Shown here: positions 34,642 to 42,871 of the stretch, piece by piece
Position numbering within the stretch: position 1 is the first letter of the stretch
How the letters are laid out: the number at the start of each line of letters is the position of its first letter
Source: Immundisolibacterales bacterium
GTDB lineage: Bacteria > Pseudomonadota > Gammaproteobacteria > HK1
Direction of reading: 5' to 3'
Assembly: GCA_026712715.1 (NCBI GenBank)
Contig: JAPOPW010000021.1
Location: 1-52,285, forward strand
Length of the DNA stretch: 52,285 nucleotides
Program-made: the position numbers and the translations under genes
The notes under the pieces: model-generated
Told to the model about the DNA's origin: nothing
The model's input: only the letters and a program-made list of their open reading frames with translations
The model's database searches: none

Positions 34642-37600
34642 TCAGCCGATGGCGATGGGACCGCGCCGGATCTGCTCCAGCAGCTCGCGCTCGGTCGTCT
34701 CGGTCCACGCCTTGACGTCCGCCTCCGTTCGAAGGGTAACGCTCGGCAGCTTCACATGACGGATCTTCGGTTCGACGAGCCGATCCACCTCCGCGCGAGC
34801 GTCCGCGAACTGCTTGGCGAGGGCGTCCGCGCGCGTCCGCCAATCGCCGAGAGAGATGCGGCCCAGCGACTCCAAGACTTCCTGCTCGGTCCCCGTTGGC
34901 CCCTTGGAAGCCTGCTTGATCAGGAAGCGGGTGAGAATCCGCTCCCGGTCCTCGGGTTCAATCCGGCGCCAGCTCTCAGCTTCGTCCAAGCGCTGCCGCT
35001 CGCCGTCCCAGGTCTCGTCGTAGCGCTTCTGCGACGCTACGAGCCCGCTACGCAGCGCATCCGTCAGCTTCGAAGCGAGGACGGGAACGGGGTCGGATGC
35101 GTCCAGCAACCGCCGTTCCGTGAGGATTGCCTCGATTTGCAGCTCCACGTCCCGCGCGACGTCGAGCCCTTGCGCATGCCCGGCAAGCGCTCGCAAACGC
35201 TCGAAGACGGGCAGCCGCTCGGAGGCAAGCTTGGCCGCGTTGGTCCACTCATTCAGATTCTTGGCAAGCTCATCGTGTCGGTCGAGTACAGCGAGAAGCT
35301 GCTCGTTGCCGGCCAGCGTCTCCAGTTCCGTCAAGTGGTGGGTATCGGGGCGCTCCGGGAGCGGCGCATCCCCTCCTGCGCTTCGTGCCATGTCTCCCAG
35401 TAGCTTCAACATCCGGCCGGCCGCCTCCGACTCTTCGTTTGGCTTGCAAGCAACCCCCGCGTCCTGAAACAGCTTGCGCAGCCTGAGGCGTTGCTTGGTG
35501 TCAACGGTCGCATGCTCTGCCCGAAACTCGGCCGTCGGAATCTTCGCCTGATCGAGCTGCCGCGGCGGCACGGCCACGCCGTTCAACGTGGCGCGCAGGT
35601 GTCCGGACCCGAAGAGACTGATTAGGGCGGCGTCGATGGCGTCTCTCGGCCATCCGTAGGGCGGAGCGGAGAAGTGCGAACGCACCTCCCGGCCCCTCTT
35701 TCCCGCGCCGATAAACGACAGCACGGCCGAGGATACCCCATGCTCTTCGGTCTTCCCTCTGAAGTCGATCACTTCGAGAGGGTGCTCGGCGCCCCCGCGG
35801 GCCCGTTCGATCACCTTTGACCAGCGGGCATCGTCGGCCTCGTCGAAGCGCTCGAAGAGCCGGACCAGAGACGCGCCGGCCGCCTCCCGGACCTTGTCGA
35901 CCAAGGTCGACTCAAGCCGTTCGTTGCCACCGCCCTGGAACACCTTGGCGCCGTCGACAATGTCGGAAACCACGGCGCGCAGTTGGTTCTCTGCCTCGAC
36001 CTTCCGGGTTTCCATGCCCTGGCGGGCTTCGATGCCTTCGGGACTCGACGGCACTCCCTTGTACTCCAGCGTCTCGTTGGCGGCGCTCCGGGCGGCGATG
36101 AGGCGCGCGAGCGCGTCGGCGCGCGACTTCGGCACGAACACGTGCACGATGCGACTGTCCGTTCCGTCTGCACGGGCGTCGCCCAGCACGCTGCTCTCAC
36201 CGGCCCCCCATCCGTCGCGGATCCACACGGGGACGTCGTTTCCCGCATTGGGTGGTGGATCGGGACTCAGGTGCGAGGAGAGCTTCCGTGGCTCCCGGCA
36301 TGATCCCTGGCGCAACCCGATGGACGAAATCGCGTTCTGCACCGCGTCGCCAAGGAGCGAAGCGCGCCTAGCGGCCATGCTCGCCGCGTCGTTGGCAATC
36401 CGGCTCCTCCGGTTGCGGAACTCGGCCTCCCAATCGCTGCCCTCCTGGGTTTGCAGGCCGTACTCGTCATCGAGCTTCATCAGGGTTCCGGCTTCCACGA
36501 GCGCGTCGAGAAGCACCGGCAGGCGGCTCCGCAGCGCCGCGCCGTCCGCGGCCAGGTCTTGCACCATGAGATCCGCCAGCGTCTCCGCGGTCGCGCGGAC
36601 GCCGATGTCGGCACCGGCCTCGCGCGGAAGCTTTCGGATGAGGAACACGAGCGCGCAGAGTCGGAACTTGAGCTCCCCGTCGTGGGTTCCATCGGCACGC
36701 TGGTTGACGATCGCCTCGTGGATCTCGCGGAGCAATACGCCGGATTGCAGCAGACTCGCCGAGAGCTCCTCGAAGAGGAAGTCGGCCGGCACCACCGTGC
36801 CCACCGGATGGTCGGCGGTGCGGCGGATGGCGTCGTAGACGATGCGAAGCTGCGTGCGGAGCTGGCCGGCCGTTCCCGCTCGATCGACCGCTCTCAGGGT
36901 GTGCTCCCAGAAGCGCCGGCGAACGGGAAGCATCGGGTAGTCATCGACGAGAGCGGACCTGTCGTCCGGGCGTGGAGCGATCCGGGTGCTGCGAAGATGA
37001 CGATCGATCTCCCCGGCGCTCGCCTCCAGCGTGGATTGGATATCCCTCAGCCGATCGGTGCGCTTGGCCAGAACGACCCGGCGGATGACCGTCTCGACGT
37101 CGTAGTCCGAGAGCTCGACATTGACCGTGAACCGGCCCTGGAGGCGTTGAAGCGCCGGTGTTCCGGACAGTGCGGTCTGGCCCGTGCCCACGAAGAGCAG
37201 ACGGTCGCCGAAGCGCTTGCTGCAAGCTTCGACGATTTCCTGGACGACGTACGAGCGGTTGGTGTCATCGCCGATGTACTGCTGCACCTCGTCGAGAATG
37301 ATGACCGTGCCCGGCATCCCGCCGTCCCGAGCGAGCGCTTCCTGCAATGCATCGACGAACTCGCCCGTCGTGATGTCGTCGGGCTTCGGAAACTGCGCGC
37401 GGAGTGCCGCCCTCGCGTCCCGCTCGCCGGCCGCGAATCCGGGGTCCGCGGTAAGGAGCGCCCTCGCGATGACGGGGCTTACGTAGAGGTCGCTCAGCTC
37501 GCTCCGGAGGCTCCGACCCGCCGCCTCGACCTCGGCACGAACCCGGTCGTAGATTCCGTTCTTCCTGAGCCAGAGGGAGAAGCGCGCCTGGGGGAAGCTC

Positions 37601-38088
37601 TCAGGGAGCCCGGAAGACTTGAACACGATGCTGAGCAGGGCGAGCCGGACGCTGCTCCCGGCTCCCGCACCGAGCGTTCCCGCGGCCGCGTGGAGCCCAT
37701 TTCCCCGCCGACCGAGGGTCGAGATCTCTCTGAACAGTTCCGCTATCTCGGGTGGCAACCGCGCGACGCCACGAGCGGTGGCACCGTCCCTGGGAAAGGC
37801 GTAGTCCACCCACAGAAAACGCAACATCTTCGCGAGATGCGACTTTCCGCTGCCGAAGAAGCCGCTGATCCACGCGGCAGCCTGCTCGGGCTGACCCTGG
37901 AGGCCGAGGTAGGACTCGAGAATGCGGACGAGTCCGCTTCGATACTGGCCTTCGCACACGAAGTGCTCGAGCTCGAACCGAAGCGTACGCCGCTCGTCCT
38001 CGGTTGCCGCGTCCGTCATGGCCGCGACACCGTTGTTGAGGAGCGAGATTCCGTCGGGGTCCCGCTCGTAGACGTCCCGGTTCTTCAC
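34642..38088 (-). CDS. brxC: BREX P-loop ATPase BrxC
   Basis: The frame encodes 1,148 residues from GTG 38088, whose codon overlaps the brxB stop (GTGA). The N-terminal ATPase has HFVCEGQYRSGL, Walker A GFFGSGKSHLAK (76-87) and Walker B VIILDEVQQYIGDD (about 273-286), followed by FVGTGQTAL. The long helical remainder and the C-terminal segment ending in LEQIRRG are typical. BrxC is an essential BREX core protein required for host methylation and phage restriction. Length is normal for the family. The frame has no break. Confidence 0.95.
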   Translation of the reverse strand: MKNRDVYERDPDGISLLNNGVAAMTDAATEDERRTLRFELEHFVCEGQYRSGLVRILESYLGLQGQPEQAAAWISGFFGSGKSHLAKMLRFLWVDYAFPRDGATARGVARLPPEIAELFREISTLGRRGNGLHAAAGTLGAGAGSSVRLALLSIVFKSSGLPESFPQARFSLWLRKNGIYDRVRAEVEAAGRSLRSELSDLYVSPVIARALLTADPGFAAGERDARAALRAQFPKPDDITTGEFVDALQEALARDGGMPGTVIILDEVQQYIGDDTNRSYVVQEIVEACSKRFGDRLLFVGTGQTALSGTPALQRLQGRFTVNVELSDYDVETVIRRVVLAKRTDRLRDIQSTLEASAGEIDRHLRSTRIAPRPDDRSALVDDYPMLPVRRRFWEHTLRAVDRAGTAGQLRTQLRIVYDAIRRTADHPVGTVVPADFLFEELSASLLQSGVLLREIHEAIVNQRADGTHDGELKFRLCALVFLIRKLPREAGADIGVRATAETLADLMVQDLAADGAALRSRLPVLLDALVEAGTLMKLDDEYGLQTQEGSDWEAEFRNRRSRIANDAASMAARRASLLGDAVQNAISSIGLRQGSCREPRKLSSHLSPDPPPNAGNDVPVWIRDGWGAGESSVLGDARADGTDSRIVHVFVPKSRADALARLIAARSAANETLEYKGVPSSPEGIEARQGMETRKVEAENQLRAVVSDIVDGAKVFQGGGNERLESTLVDKVREAAGASLVRLFERFDEADDARWSKVIERARGGAEHPLEVIDFRGKTEEHGVSSAVLSFIGAGKRGREVRSHFSAPPYGWPRDAIDAALISLFGSGHLRATLNGVAVPPRQLDQAKIPTAEFRAEHATVDTKQRLRLRKLFQDAGVACKPNEESEAAGRMLKLLGDMARSAGGDAPLPERPDTHHLTELETLAGNEQLLAVLDRHDELAKNLNEWTNAAKLASERLPVFERLRALAGHAQGLDVARDVELQIEAILTERRLLDASDPVPVLASKLTDALRSGLVASQKRYDETWDGERQRLDEAESWRRIEPEDRERILTRFLIKQASKGPTGTEQEVLESLGRISLGDWRTRADALAKQFADARAEVDRLVEPKIRHVKLPSVTLRTEADVKAWTETTERELLEQIRRGPIAIG

Positions 38089-38699
38089 ATCTCCCCCTCA
38101 CCCCAAACCCCTCTCCCGGGGGGAGAGGGGCTTACGCTGTACACGCCTCGATGTTCGCGCAGGGTGATAGGAACCGCGAGATAGTTCCACCCATCCCGCG
38201 CGTCCAGCAGCCGATAGTTGCTGTCTTCGTACTCACCGGGGAAAAACACCACGATGCGGCCTCTCACGTCCCGTTCTACCGCCCCCATCAATTCCGACAC
38301 GCGGGCGAACCCGAACAGGGAGGCGACGCCAAAAAGAGCCACGACCGACCCGTCGCCTGCTTCCGGCGCCGTCAGCGTCGCCCGTACCCGACCTGCGACG
38401 TGCTCGAGAAAGTTTTCCTCGAGCTTCAGCTCTAGGTCCTGCGGAGACTCGAAGTAGCTTTCTCGGTACTCGGTGCTCGCCATCCATTCGGCGAACGCGC
38501 CGGTCAGATCGCACTCGATCCATTCGTGGCCGCCATCCTTGGTCGCCATCTCGAACAGCGTCTTGCGCGCGCGCAGTCGCCGCTCATCCGCTTTGTCGTA
38601 GACGATGAAGATGGCGCGCTGCGCGCCGGCAAGATCCTTCTGCCACGGAAGGGATATATGGCGCTTGTAGCGCTCGGCCAAGGTGTCAATGCGGCCCAT
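38085..38699 (-). CDS. brxB: BREX protein BrxB (DUF1788), C-terminal tail encoded by a palindromic repeat
   Basis: The frame encodes 204 residues from ATG 38699, overlapping brxA by 14 bp. DUF1788 features are HISLPWQKDLAGAQRAIFIVYD, ARKTLFEMATKDGGHEWIECDL, and VVALFGVASLFGFARVS followed by GRIVVFFPGEYEDSNYRLLDARDGWNYLAVPI. BrxB is a small core component; it interacts with PglZ in studied systems. The last ~19 residues (YSVSPSPPGRGVWGEGEM) are the translation of a palindromic repeat at 38094-38132, not native family sequence. The repeat nevertheless preserves the stop and the GTGA coupling to brxC. Confidence 0.93.
   Translation of the reverse strand: MGRIDTLAERYKRHISLPWQKDLAGAQRAIFIVYDKADERRLRARKTLFEMATKDGGHEWIECDLTGAFAEWMASTEYRESYFESPQDLELKLEENFLEHVAGRVRATLTAPEAGDGSVVALFGVASLFGFARVSELMGAVERDVRGRIVVFFPGEYEDSNYRLLDARDGWNYLAVPITLREHRGVYSVSPSPPGRGVWGEGEM
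38094..38132 (-). repeat. Palindromic repeat copy 4, inside the 3' end of brxB
   Basis: A CCCCTCACCCCAAA tail followed by CCCCTCTCCC..GGGAGAGGGG, inverted relative to the copy at 17773. It lies wholly within the final codons of brxB, ending a few bases before the brxC start. With the copy at 17773 it forms an outer inverted pair around brxL-to-brxC. Confidence 0.85.
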
Positions 38700-39495
38700 G
38701 CAACAGCCCCCGTTCTCTGCCGGAGTATGTCGTTGGAAACGATATGTCGACGATCTGCCCCGAGTGCTTGAATTCCATCAGTCCGAGCCGACCGGCATCC
38801 ACGGCGAGATCGAGGAGGGTACCGGGGTACAAATCCAGAATCGCAACCCAGGGAGTCTCGAACAACAGTTGGCCGCGACGACCCACCGCGAACCCCAGCA
38901 ACAGCGCGTAGGCCGCCACTGCGGGCGACGCCTCGACCCGATGTCTAGTCTTCCTGCTCCGGCCCTTCAGGTGGCCGGACTGTGTCCAGGACGACGAGGC
39001 GTTCCGCACCACCTTGTCAAGCGTCGCGTCATTCAGGCGGTGCTCGACGGCGGCGGCCAGGTCTTCCTTCATGGCCTGCCGTCCAAATTCGTGGCCGATC
39101 GGCGTCGCGATGACAGCGCGAGCGGTCGCTCGAAGCAGCGGGTCACGTGCCAGGGCGAGAAGGAGGGAGAGCAGCGGGCGGCTTGACCCGAACCGTCCCC
39201 AGAAATCCCTGAGCGCACGGAAGAGCAGCAACCGACCATCCAGGCCGTAGAGCTCGGTCAGACGCTGAAGTGAAATCTGGCGGGTCGCGGCGGTCCGCTT
39301 ACCAAGGCAGTTGTCGCGCGTGACGGCATCGACGTACTCCTCGCGACTCACTTGTCCCGGGACCGATTCCAGGAGTTGCGTCAGTTCGTCCAGCATGATG
39401 GTCCGGCTCGTGTGGGTGCCTCGTTCGCCGGAACGGATGCCCCAGAGCGACGCCTGTCTCGGCGGGAGGCCGGCGATTCCGAAGTCGAATTTCAT
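38686..39495 (-). CDS. brxA: BREX protein BrxA (DUF1819-like)
   Basis: The frame encodes 269 residues from ATG 39495 (MKFDFGIAGLPPRQASLW); an in-frame ATG at 39513 would add six. Recognisable BrxA-like segments are REEYVDAVTRDNCLGKRTAATRQISLQRL in pattern, LLFRALRDFWGR and LLLALARDPLLRATA. A C-terminal block includes KVVRNASSSWTQSGHLKGR. BrxA is a small DNA-binding BREX protein. It is the first gene of the operon, overlapping brxB by 14 bp. It is longer than the ~200 residues of the Escherichia coli-type BrxA, with extra sequence at both ends. Confidence 0.85.
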   Translation of the reverse strand: MKFDFGIAGLPPRQASLWGIRSGERGTHTSRTIMLDELTQLLESVPGQVSREEYVDAVTRDNCLGKRTAATRQISLQRLTELYGLDGRLLLFRALRDFWGRFGSSRPLLSLLLALARDPLLRATARAVIATPIGHEFGRQAMKEDLAAAVEHRLNDATLDKVVRNASSSWTQSGHLKGRSRKTRHRVEASPAVAAYALLLGFAVGRRGQLLFETPWVAILDLYPGTLLDLAVDAGRLGLMEFKHSGQIVDISFPTTYSGRERGLLHGPH

Positions 39496-39561
39496 GCTGG
39501 AAACTGAGGCCATGGCGAGGGACCATAGCCGACGGAGAACGAGAGAGCAAGATCTCATATT

Positions 39562-39589
39562 GTTTCGCCGGCTGGTTTGCCGGCGAAAC
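39562..39589 (-). terminator. GC-rich hairpin between arfB and brxA
   Basis: GTTTCGCCGGC (39562-39572) and GCCGGCGAAAC (39579-39589) are perfect 11-bp inverted arms with a 6-base loop. It starts 5 bases beyond the arfB stop codon, the place expected of an arfB terminator. On the minus strand the hairpin is followed by AATATGAG and not a T-run, so termination strength is uncertain. It also lies about 67 bp upstream of the brxA start and could influence BREX transcription. Confidence 0.55.
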
Positions 39590-39594
39590 TACCT

Positions 39595-40020
39595 TCAATC
39601 TTCGCGACTGTCGACCGAGCTGCGAAGCTTCTTGACTGCGCCGCGGCGCTTCTTTTCGTCGCGGCGGCGCGCACGGGCGCCGGCGGTCGGACGGGTGGGG
39701 ACCCGCGGGCGAGGCTCGGGCCGCGCCACCTCGACGAGGGCGGCGAGGCGCGCGAGGGCCGCCTCGCGATTCCGGAACTGTGAGCGGTGCGTGTCGACGA
39801 AGACGACGACTTCGCCGGCCGCGTTCAGGCGGCTGCCGGCGATCCGCTCGAGGCGCTCGCGGACCCCGCCCCGGATACCCGCCGCGTCGAGGTTCAGCCG
39901 GCACTCGACCGCCGTCGACACCTTGTTGACGTTTTGTCCGCCCGGACCCGTGGCCCGCACGAACTTCCACGCGAGGGCCGTCTCCGGCACGGCCATGCCG
40001 CCGAGATCGATCGATGCCAT
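39595..40020 (-). CDS. arfB: Peptide-release-factor-like ribosome rescue protein ArfB (YaeJ type)
   Basis: The frame encodes 141 residues from ATG 40020. The catalytic GGQ lies at 27-29 in FVRATGPGGQNVNKVSTAVE, the class I release-factor-like motif that hydrolyses peptidyl-tRNA. VVVFVDTHRSQFRNREAAL follows. The basic C-terminal tail (ARARRRDEKKRRGAVKKLRS) is the part that enters the empty mRNA channel of stalled ribosomes. The length matches ArfB and it lacks codon-recognition domains. It is a housekeeping gene, here lying between the BREX operon and a vapBC pair. An alternative start 21 bp upstream (40041) is less likely. Confidence 0.93.
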   Translation of the reverse strand: MASIDLGGMAVPETALAWKFVRATGPGGQNVNKVSTAVECRLNLDAAGIRGGVRERLERIAGSRLNAAGEVVVFVDTHRSQFRNREAALARLAALVEVARPEPRPRVPTRPTAGARARRRDEKKRRGAVKKLRSSVDSRED

Positions 40021-40147
40021 GAGTCCTCCGGCGGGGCTCAAACACCCATCGAAGAGGATCGACGAACCGCAATCACGGCGTAACCCGCGGGTTTACGCAA
40101 CCTCGGTACGCACTCCACGACGGGGACGAACCGTCCGCATCAATGCG

Positions 40148-40183
40148 TTGACATCATGATGCATGGATCTTAGCATCAAGTTA
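40148..40183 (+). promoter_or_regulatory. vapBC promoter with overlapping operator palindromes
   Basis: TTGACA (40148-40153) and TAGCAT (40171-40176) are separated by exactly 17 bp, a strong sigma-70-type promoter. The spacer begins with the perfect 10-bp palindrome CATCATGATG (40152-40161), and GATGC (40159-40163) pairs with GCATC (40173-40177) across the -10. These are likely VapB/VapBC binding sites for autoregulation. Transcription would begin near 40183, next to the vapB ATG at 40184, so the message may be leaderless. Confidence 0.65.
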
Positions 40184-40429
40184 ATGAGAACGACGCTGAC
40201 CCTCGACGAAGACAATGTGGCGAAGCTGCGTGACGAAATGGAGCGTACCGGCAAGAGCCTCAAGGAAACGGTGAACACCTGCCTGCGCCGTAGCTTCGAG
40301 TCTCCTTCGGAGGACGATCTGGAGGCCCCGTTCAAGGTCGAGCCCCGGGCAATGGGCGCCCGGCCGGGCTTCGACCTGGACGACATCGGTGGTCTGCTCG
40401 AGGTCCTGGACGGCGTGCAGCACCGGTGA
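40184..40429 (+). CDS. vapB: VapB-type antitoxin
   Basis: The frame encodes 81 residues from ATG 40184 (MRTTLTLDEDNVAKLRDEM), the ribbon-helix-helix-type opening of VapB antitoxins. KSLKETVNTCLRRSF forms the second helix. The acidic/aromatic tail (APFKVEPRAMGARPGFDLDDIGGLLEVLDG) is the likely toxin-binding segment. An ATG seven codons upstream (40163) is rejected because it falls inside the promoter spacer. The stop overlaps the vapC start in a GTGA. It neutralises VapC and, with it, represses the operon. Confidence 0.85.
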   Translation: MRTTLTLDEDNVAKLRDEMERTGKSLKETVNTCLRRSFESPSEDDLEAPFKVEPRAMGARPGFDLDDIGGLLEVLDGVQHR

Positions 40430-40863
40430 TACTGGTCGACGCCAACCTGCTCCTCTACGCCTACGACGCTGAAAGCCCTCACCACGATCCGTCCCGCAAC
40501 TGGCTCGAGGCCACGCTGTCTTCCGGGCATCCGGTCCGGTTCGCTCTGGTCTCCCTGCTTGCGTTTGCCCGCATTTCCTCGGATCGACGGATCTACACCC
40601 ACCCGTTATCGCCGAGCGAAGCGTGTTCACTGATCGAGAAGTGGCTTGCTCTGCCCAATGTCCGGATCCTCCAGCCGGGACCGCGGGCATGGCGGCATCT
40701 GAGCAGGATGTGCGAGGAGGGTCAGGCGAAGGGCGCCATGGTGATGGACGCGCACCTTGCTGCGCTGGCCATGGAGCACGGAGCGTCCGTCGCCACGACC
40801 GATCGTGATTTCATGCGCTTTCCGAACATCAGAATCGTGAACCCGGTCGAAGCAGCCCCTTGA
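40426..40863 (+). CDS. vapC: VapC-type PIN-domain toxin ribonuclease
   Basis: The frame encodes 145 residues from GTG 40426. PIN acidic residues appear in ILVDANLLLYAYD (Asp5), MVMDAHLAALAMEHGA (Asp near 105) and TTDRDF (Asp near 123). LLAFARI replaces the second acidic motif, as is usual in the subfamily with ..LaFxRv.. and PLSPxEA. It cleaves RNA, typically tRNA or rRNA at defined sites, when released from VapB. It is translationally coupled to vapB. The module flanks the BREX block and may help stabilise it; this is inference. Confidence 0.88.
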   Translation: MILVDANLLLYAYDAESPHHDPSRNWLEATLSSGHPVRFALVSLLAFARISSDRRIYTHPLSPSEACSLIEKWLALPNVRILQPGPRAWRHLSRMCEEGQAKGAMVMDAHLAALAMEHGASVATTDRDFMRFPNIRIVNPVEAAP

Positions 40864-40966
40864 GCGCCGGGTTGCAGGTCGCACAGCGCTCGGCGGACCG
40901 CTCTGGCGGCCATGATCGCGCCGGCCGCCCGGACTGAGCGCGCTCCGAACCGGAAACTGGGTCCGC

Positions 40967-41923
40967 ATGACCGCCCTCCTCCTCGGCCGGCTGTGGCAGG
41001 GCGCCCTGGTCCTCGGGATCATGTCGGTCGCGGTGTACGCCCTCATCGGACTCATGCCGGGCGATCCCATCGACCTCATGGTGTCCTCGGACCCGGACCT
41101 CACCCCCGAGGACGCCGAACGCCTCAAGGCGCTCTTCGGTCTGGACCGTCCCGTGCTGGAGCGCTGGTGGGCGTGGGCCGGGCACGCCGTGCGCGGCGAT
41201 CTCGGGTACTCGCGTCTCTACGCCGCGCCGGTCCTCGAGGTGCTCGGCCCGGCGCTTGCGAACACCCTGGTCCTGCTCGGGACGAGCTTCGTCCTCACCC
41301 TCGCCATCGCCCTCCCGGCCGGGACCCTGGCCGCCATGAAGCCGTTCTCGTGGTACGACCGGCTCGTCAACTTCGCCGCGCTGGCCGGCGTGTCAATGCC
41401 CGTGTTCTGGCTGGCCCTCCTCCTCATCGTCGTCTTCGCGGTCGGTCTCGGGGTGCTGCCGGCGGGGGGGACGGGCGAAGTCGCGGCCGGCCGAAGCGGG
41501 TTCGGGCGGCTTCACTTCCTCGTGCTTCCGGTCGCGACCCTCGTCTTCGCTTCCGTCGGCGGGCACCTTCGCTTCATGCGCGCGGCCGTCATCGAAGCGC
41601 TCGCGCAGCACCATATCCGAACCGCGTACGCCAAGGGGGCGGGAACCGCCCGGGTGGTGCTCGCACACGCGCTCCGCAACGCGATGATCCCGGTCACCAC
41701 CGTGATCGCGCTCGACATGGGGACCCTCGTTTCCGGGGCCCTCGTCGTCGAGGCGGTCTTCGCGTGGCCGGGCACGGGAAAGCTCATCTACGACGCGATC
41801 CTGGGCAACGACTTCAACCTCGCTCTCGCGGCCCTGCTGCTGGCAACCGCGGTGACCCTGCTCGCAAGCCTCCTCGCGGATCTCGCGTACGCGTGGCTCG
41901 ACCCGCGCGTCACGTACCGATGA
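40967..41923 (+). CDS. DppB-type peptide ABC transporter permease
   Basis: The frame encodes 318 residues from ATG 40967. There is an N-terminal membrane segment (LLGRLWQGALVLGIMSVAVYALIGLMPGDPIDLM in pattern), then about five more helices. The EAA loop HHIRTAYAKGAGTARVVLAHALRNAMIPV contacts the ATPase. The MPGDP motif and the spacing are typical of DppB/OppB. It overlaps the DppC-type gene by 4 bp (ATGA). No substrate-binding protein or ATPase gene lies beside it; the substrate-binding protein at 15956-17683, same strand, is the obvious partner. Confidence 0.92.
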   Translation: MTALLLGRLWQGALVLGIMSVAVYALIGLMPGDPIDLMVSSDPDLTPEDAERLKALFGLDRPVLERWWAWAGHAVRGDLGYSRLYAAPVLEVLGPALANTLVLLGTSFVLTLAIALPAGTLAAMKPFSWYDRLVNFAALAGVSMPVFWLALLLIVVFAVGLGVLPAGGTGEVAAGRSGFGRLHFLVLPVATLVFASVGGHLRFMRAAVIEALAQHHIRTAYAKGAGTARVVLAHALRNAMIPVTTVIALDMGTLVSGALVVEAVFAWPGTGKLIYDAILGNDFNLALAALLLATAVTLLASLLADLAYAWLDPRVTYR

Positions 41924-42810
41924 GGAGCAACCCTCCTCGTCCGGCCCGGCCCACCGGCCGGCGCGGGCTCGCCGCGGCATCGGTCCTTTGCATCCTCACG
42001 GTCCTTTGCATCGCCGCCCCGCTCTTCGAGGCGCTGAGCGGCCTCGATCCCGACCGGGTGGATCTCTTTTCCCGGCTCGAGCATCCCTCGGCCGCGCACT
42101 GGCTCGGCACCGACGAGCTCGGGCGGGACACCGCCCTTCGCCTTCTTCACGGCGGGCGGGTTTCGCTCGCGGTCGGGATCGCGGGCGCGCTCGCCGCGGC
42201 GGTCCTCGGCACCCTGGTCGGACTCGTCGCGGGGTACTTCGGAGGCTGGGTGGACGCGACGCTCATGCGCTTCACGGACGGGGTGGCCGCCGCCCCGCTC
42301 CTCCCCCTCCTCATCGTGCTCGCGGCGGTGGACCTCTCGAAGGCCGGCCTGCCGCCCGAGTGGGCGGTGTCGGAAGCGGCGAGCGTCGCCCGCATCGTGG
42401 TGATCGTCGCCCTGTTCGGGTGGCCGGGAGCCGCCCGGCTGGTGCGCGGCGCGACCTTGAGCGTGCGCGAGCGCGACTACGTGCGGGCCGCGGTCGGGGT
42501 CGGGGCGGGACCGTTGCGAATCATGGTGCGCCACCTCCTTCCGAACGTGGCGTCTCCGCTGCTCGTCGCGGGGACCCTCGCCGTCGGCCACGTCATCCTG
42601 CTCGAATCGGTCCTGAGCTTTCTCGGACTCGGAATCCAGCCCCCGCTCCCGAGCTGGGGAAACATGCTGAACAACGCGCAGGAGCTCATGGCGAGCGCGC
42701 CGCTGATCGCGGTCCTTCCCGGGGCGCTCATCTTCGTCACCGTGCTCGCGGTCAACCGCCTGGGCGACGCGCTCCAGGAAACCCTCGATCCGCTCGCGCG
42801 GCCCGGTTAG
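41920..42810 (+). CDS. DppC-type peptide ABC transporter permease
   Basis: The frame encodes 296 residues from ATG 41920, overlapping the DppB-type stop by 4 bp. The N-terminal helix (VLCILTVLCIAAPLF) and the DppC signature HWLGTDELGRDTALRLLHGGRVSL are clear. The EAA loop RERDYVRAAVGVGAGPLRIMVRHLLPN is present, and the C-terminal LSFLGLGIQPPLPSWGNML is family-diagnostic. With DppB it forms the membrane channel for a peptide or similar solute. The ATPase subunits are not in the window. Confidence 0.92.
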   Translation: MRSNPPRPARPTGRRGLAAASVLCILTVLCIAAPLFEALSGLDPDRVDLFSRLEHPSAAHWLGTDELGRDTALRLLHGGRVSLAVGIAGALAAAVLGTLVGLVAGYFGGWVDATLMRFTDGVAAAPLLPLLIVLAAVDLSKAGLPPEWAVSEAASVARIVVIVALFGWPGAARLVRGATLSVRERDYVRAAVGVGAGPLRIMVRHLLPNVASPLLVAGTLAVGHVILLESVLSFLGLGIQPPLPSWGNMLNNAQELMASAPLIAVLPGALIFVTVLAVNRLGDALQETLDPLARPG

Positions 42811-42871
42811 CGGCAGCACGGCGGCGGACGGACTACAATCCGCCGTCCATCCGCCAGTGGACGCCAATGGC

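Noticed and set aside
17922..39495. Other defence systems (DISARM, classical Pgl, BREX types 2-6) as the identity of the locus
   Set aside because: The combination BrxA, BrxB, BrxC, PglX, PglZ type B and Lon-like BrxL is that of type 1 BREX; no PglW kinase, BrxD, BrxH or DrmA-C genes are present.
40163..40183. Upstream ATG as vapB start
   Set aside because: It lies between the -35 and -10 elements of a strong promoter and adds residues unlike VapB openings.
17684..40966. Direct att-type repeats at the borders of the defence block
   Set aside because: Comparing the sequence after 17683 with that before 40967 by eye revealed no repeat longer than chance, and no integrase or tRNA is present.
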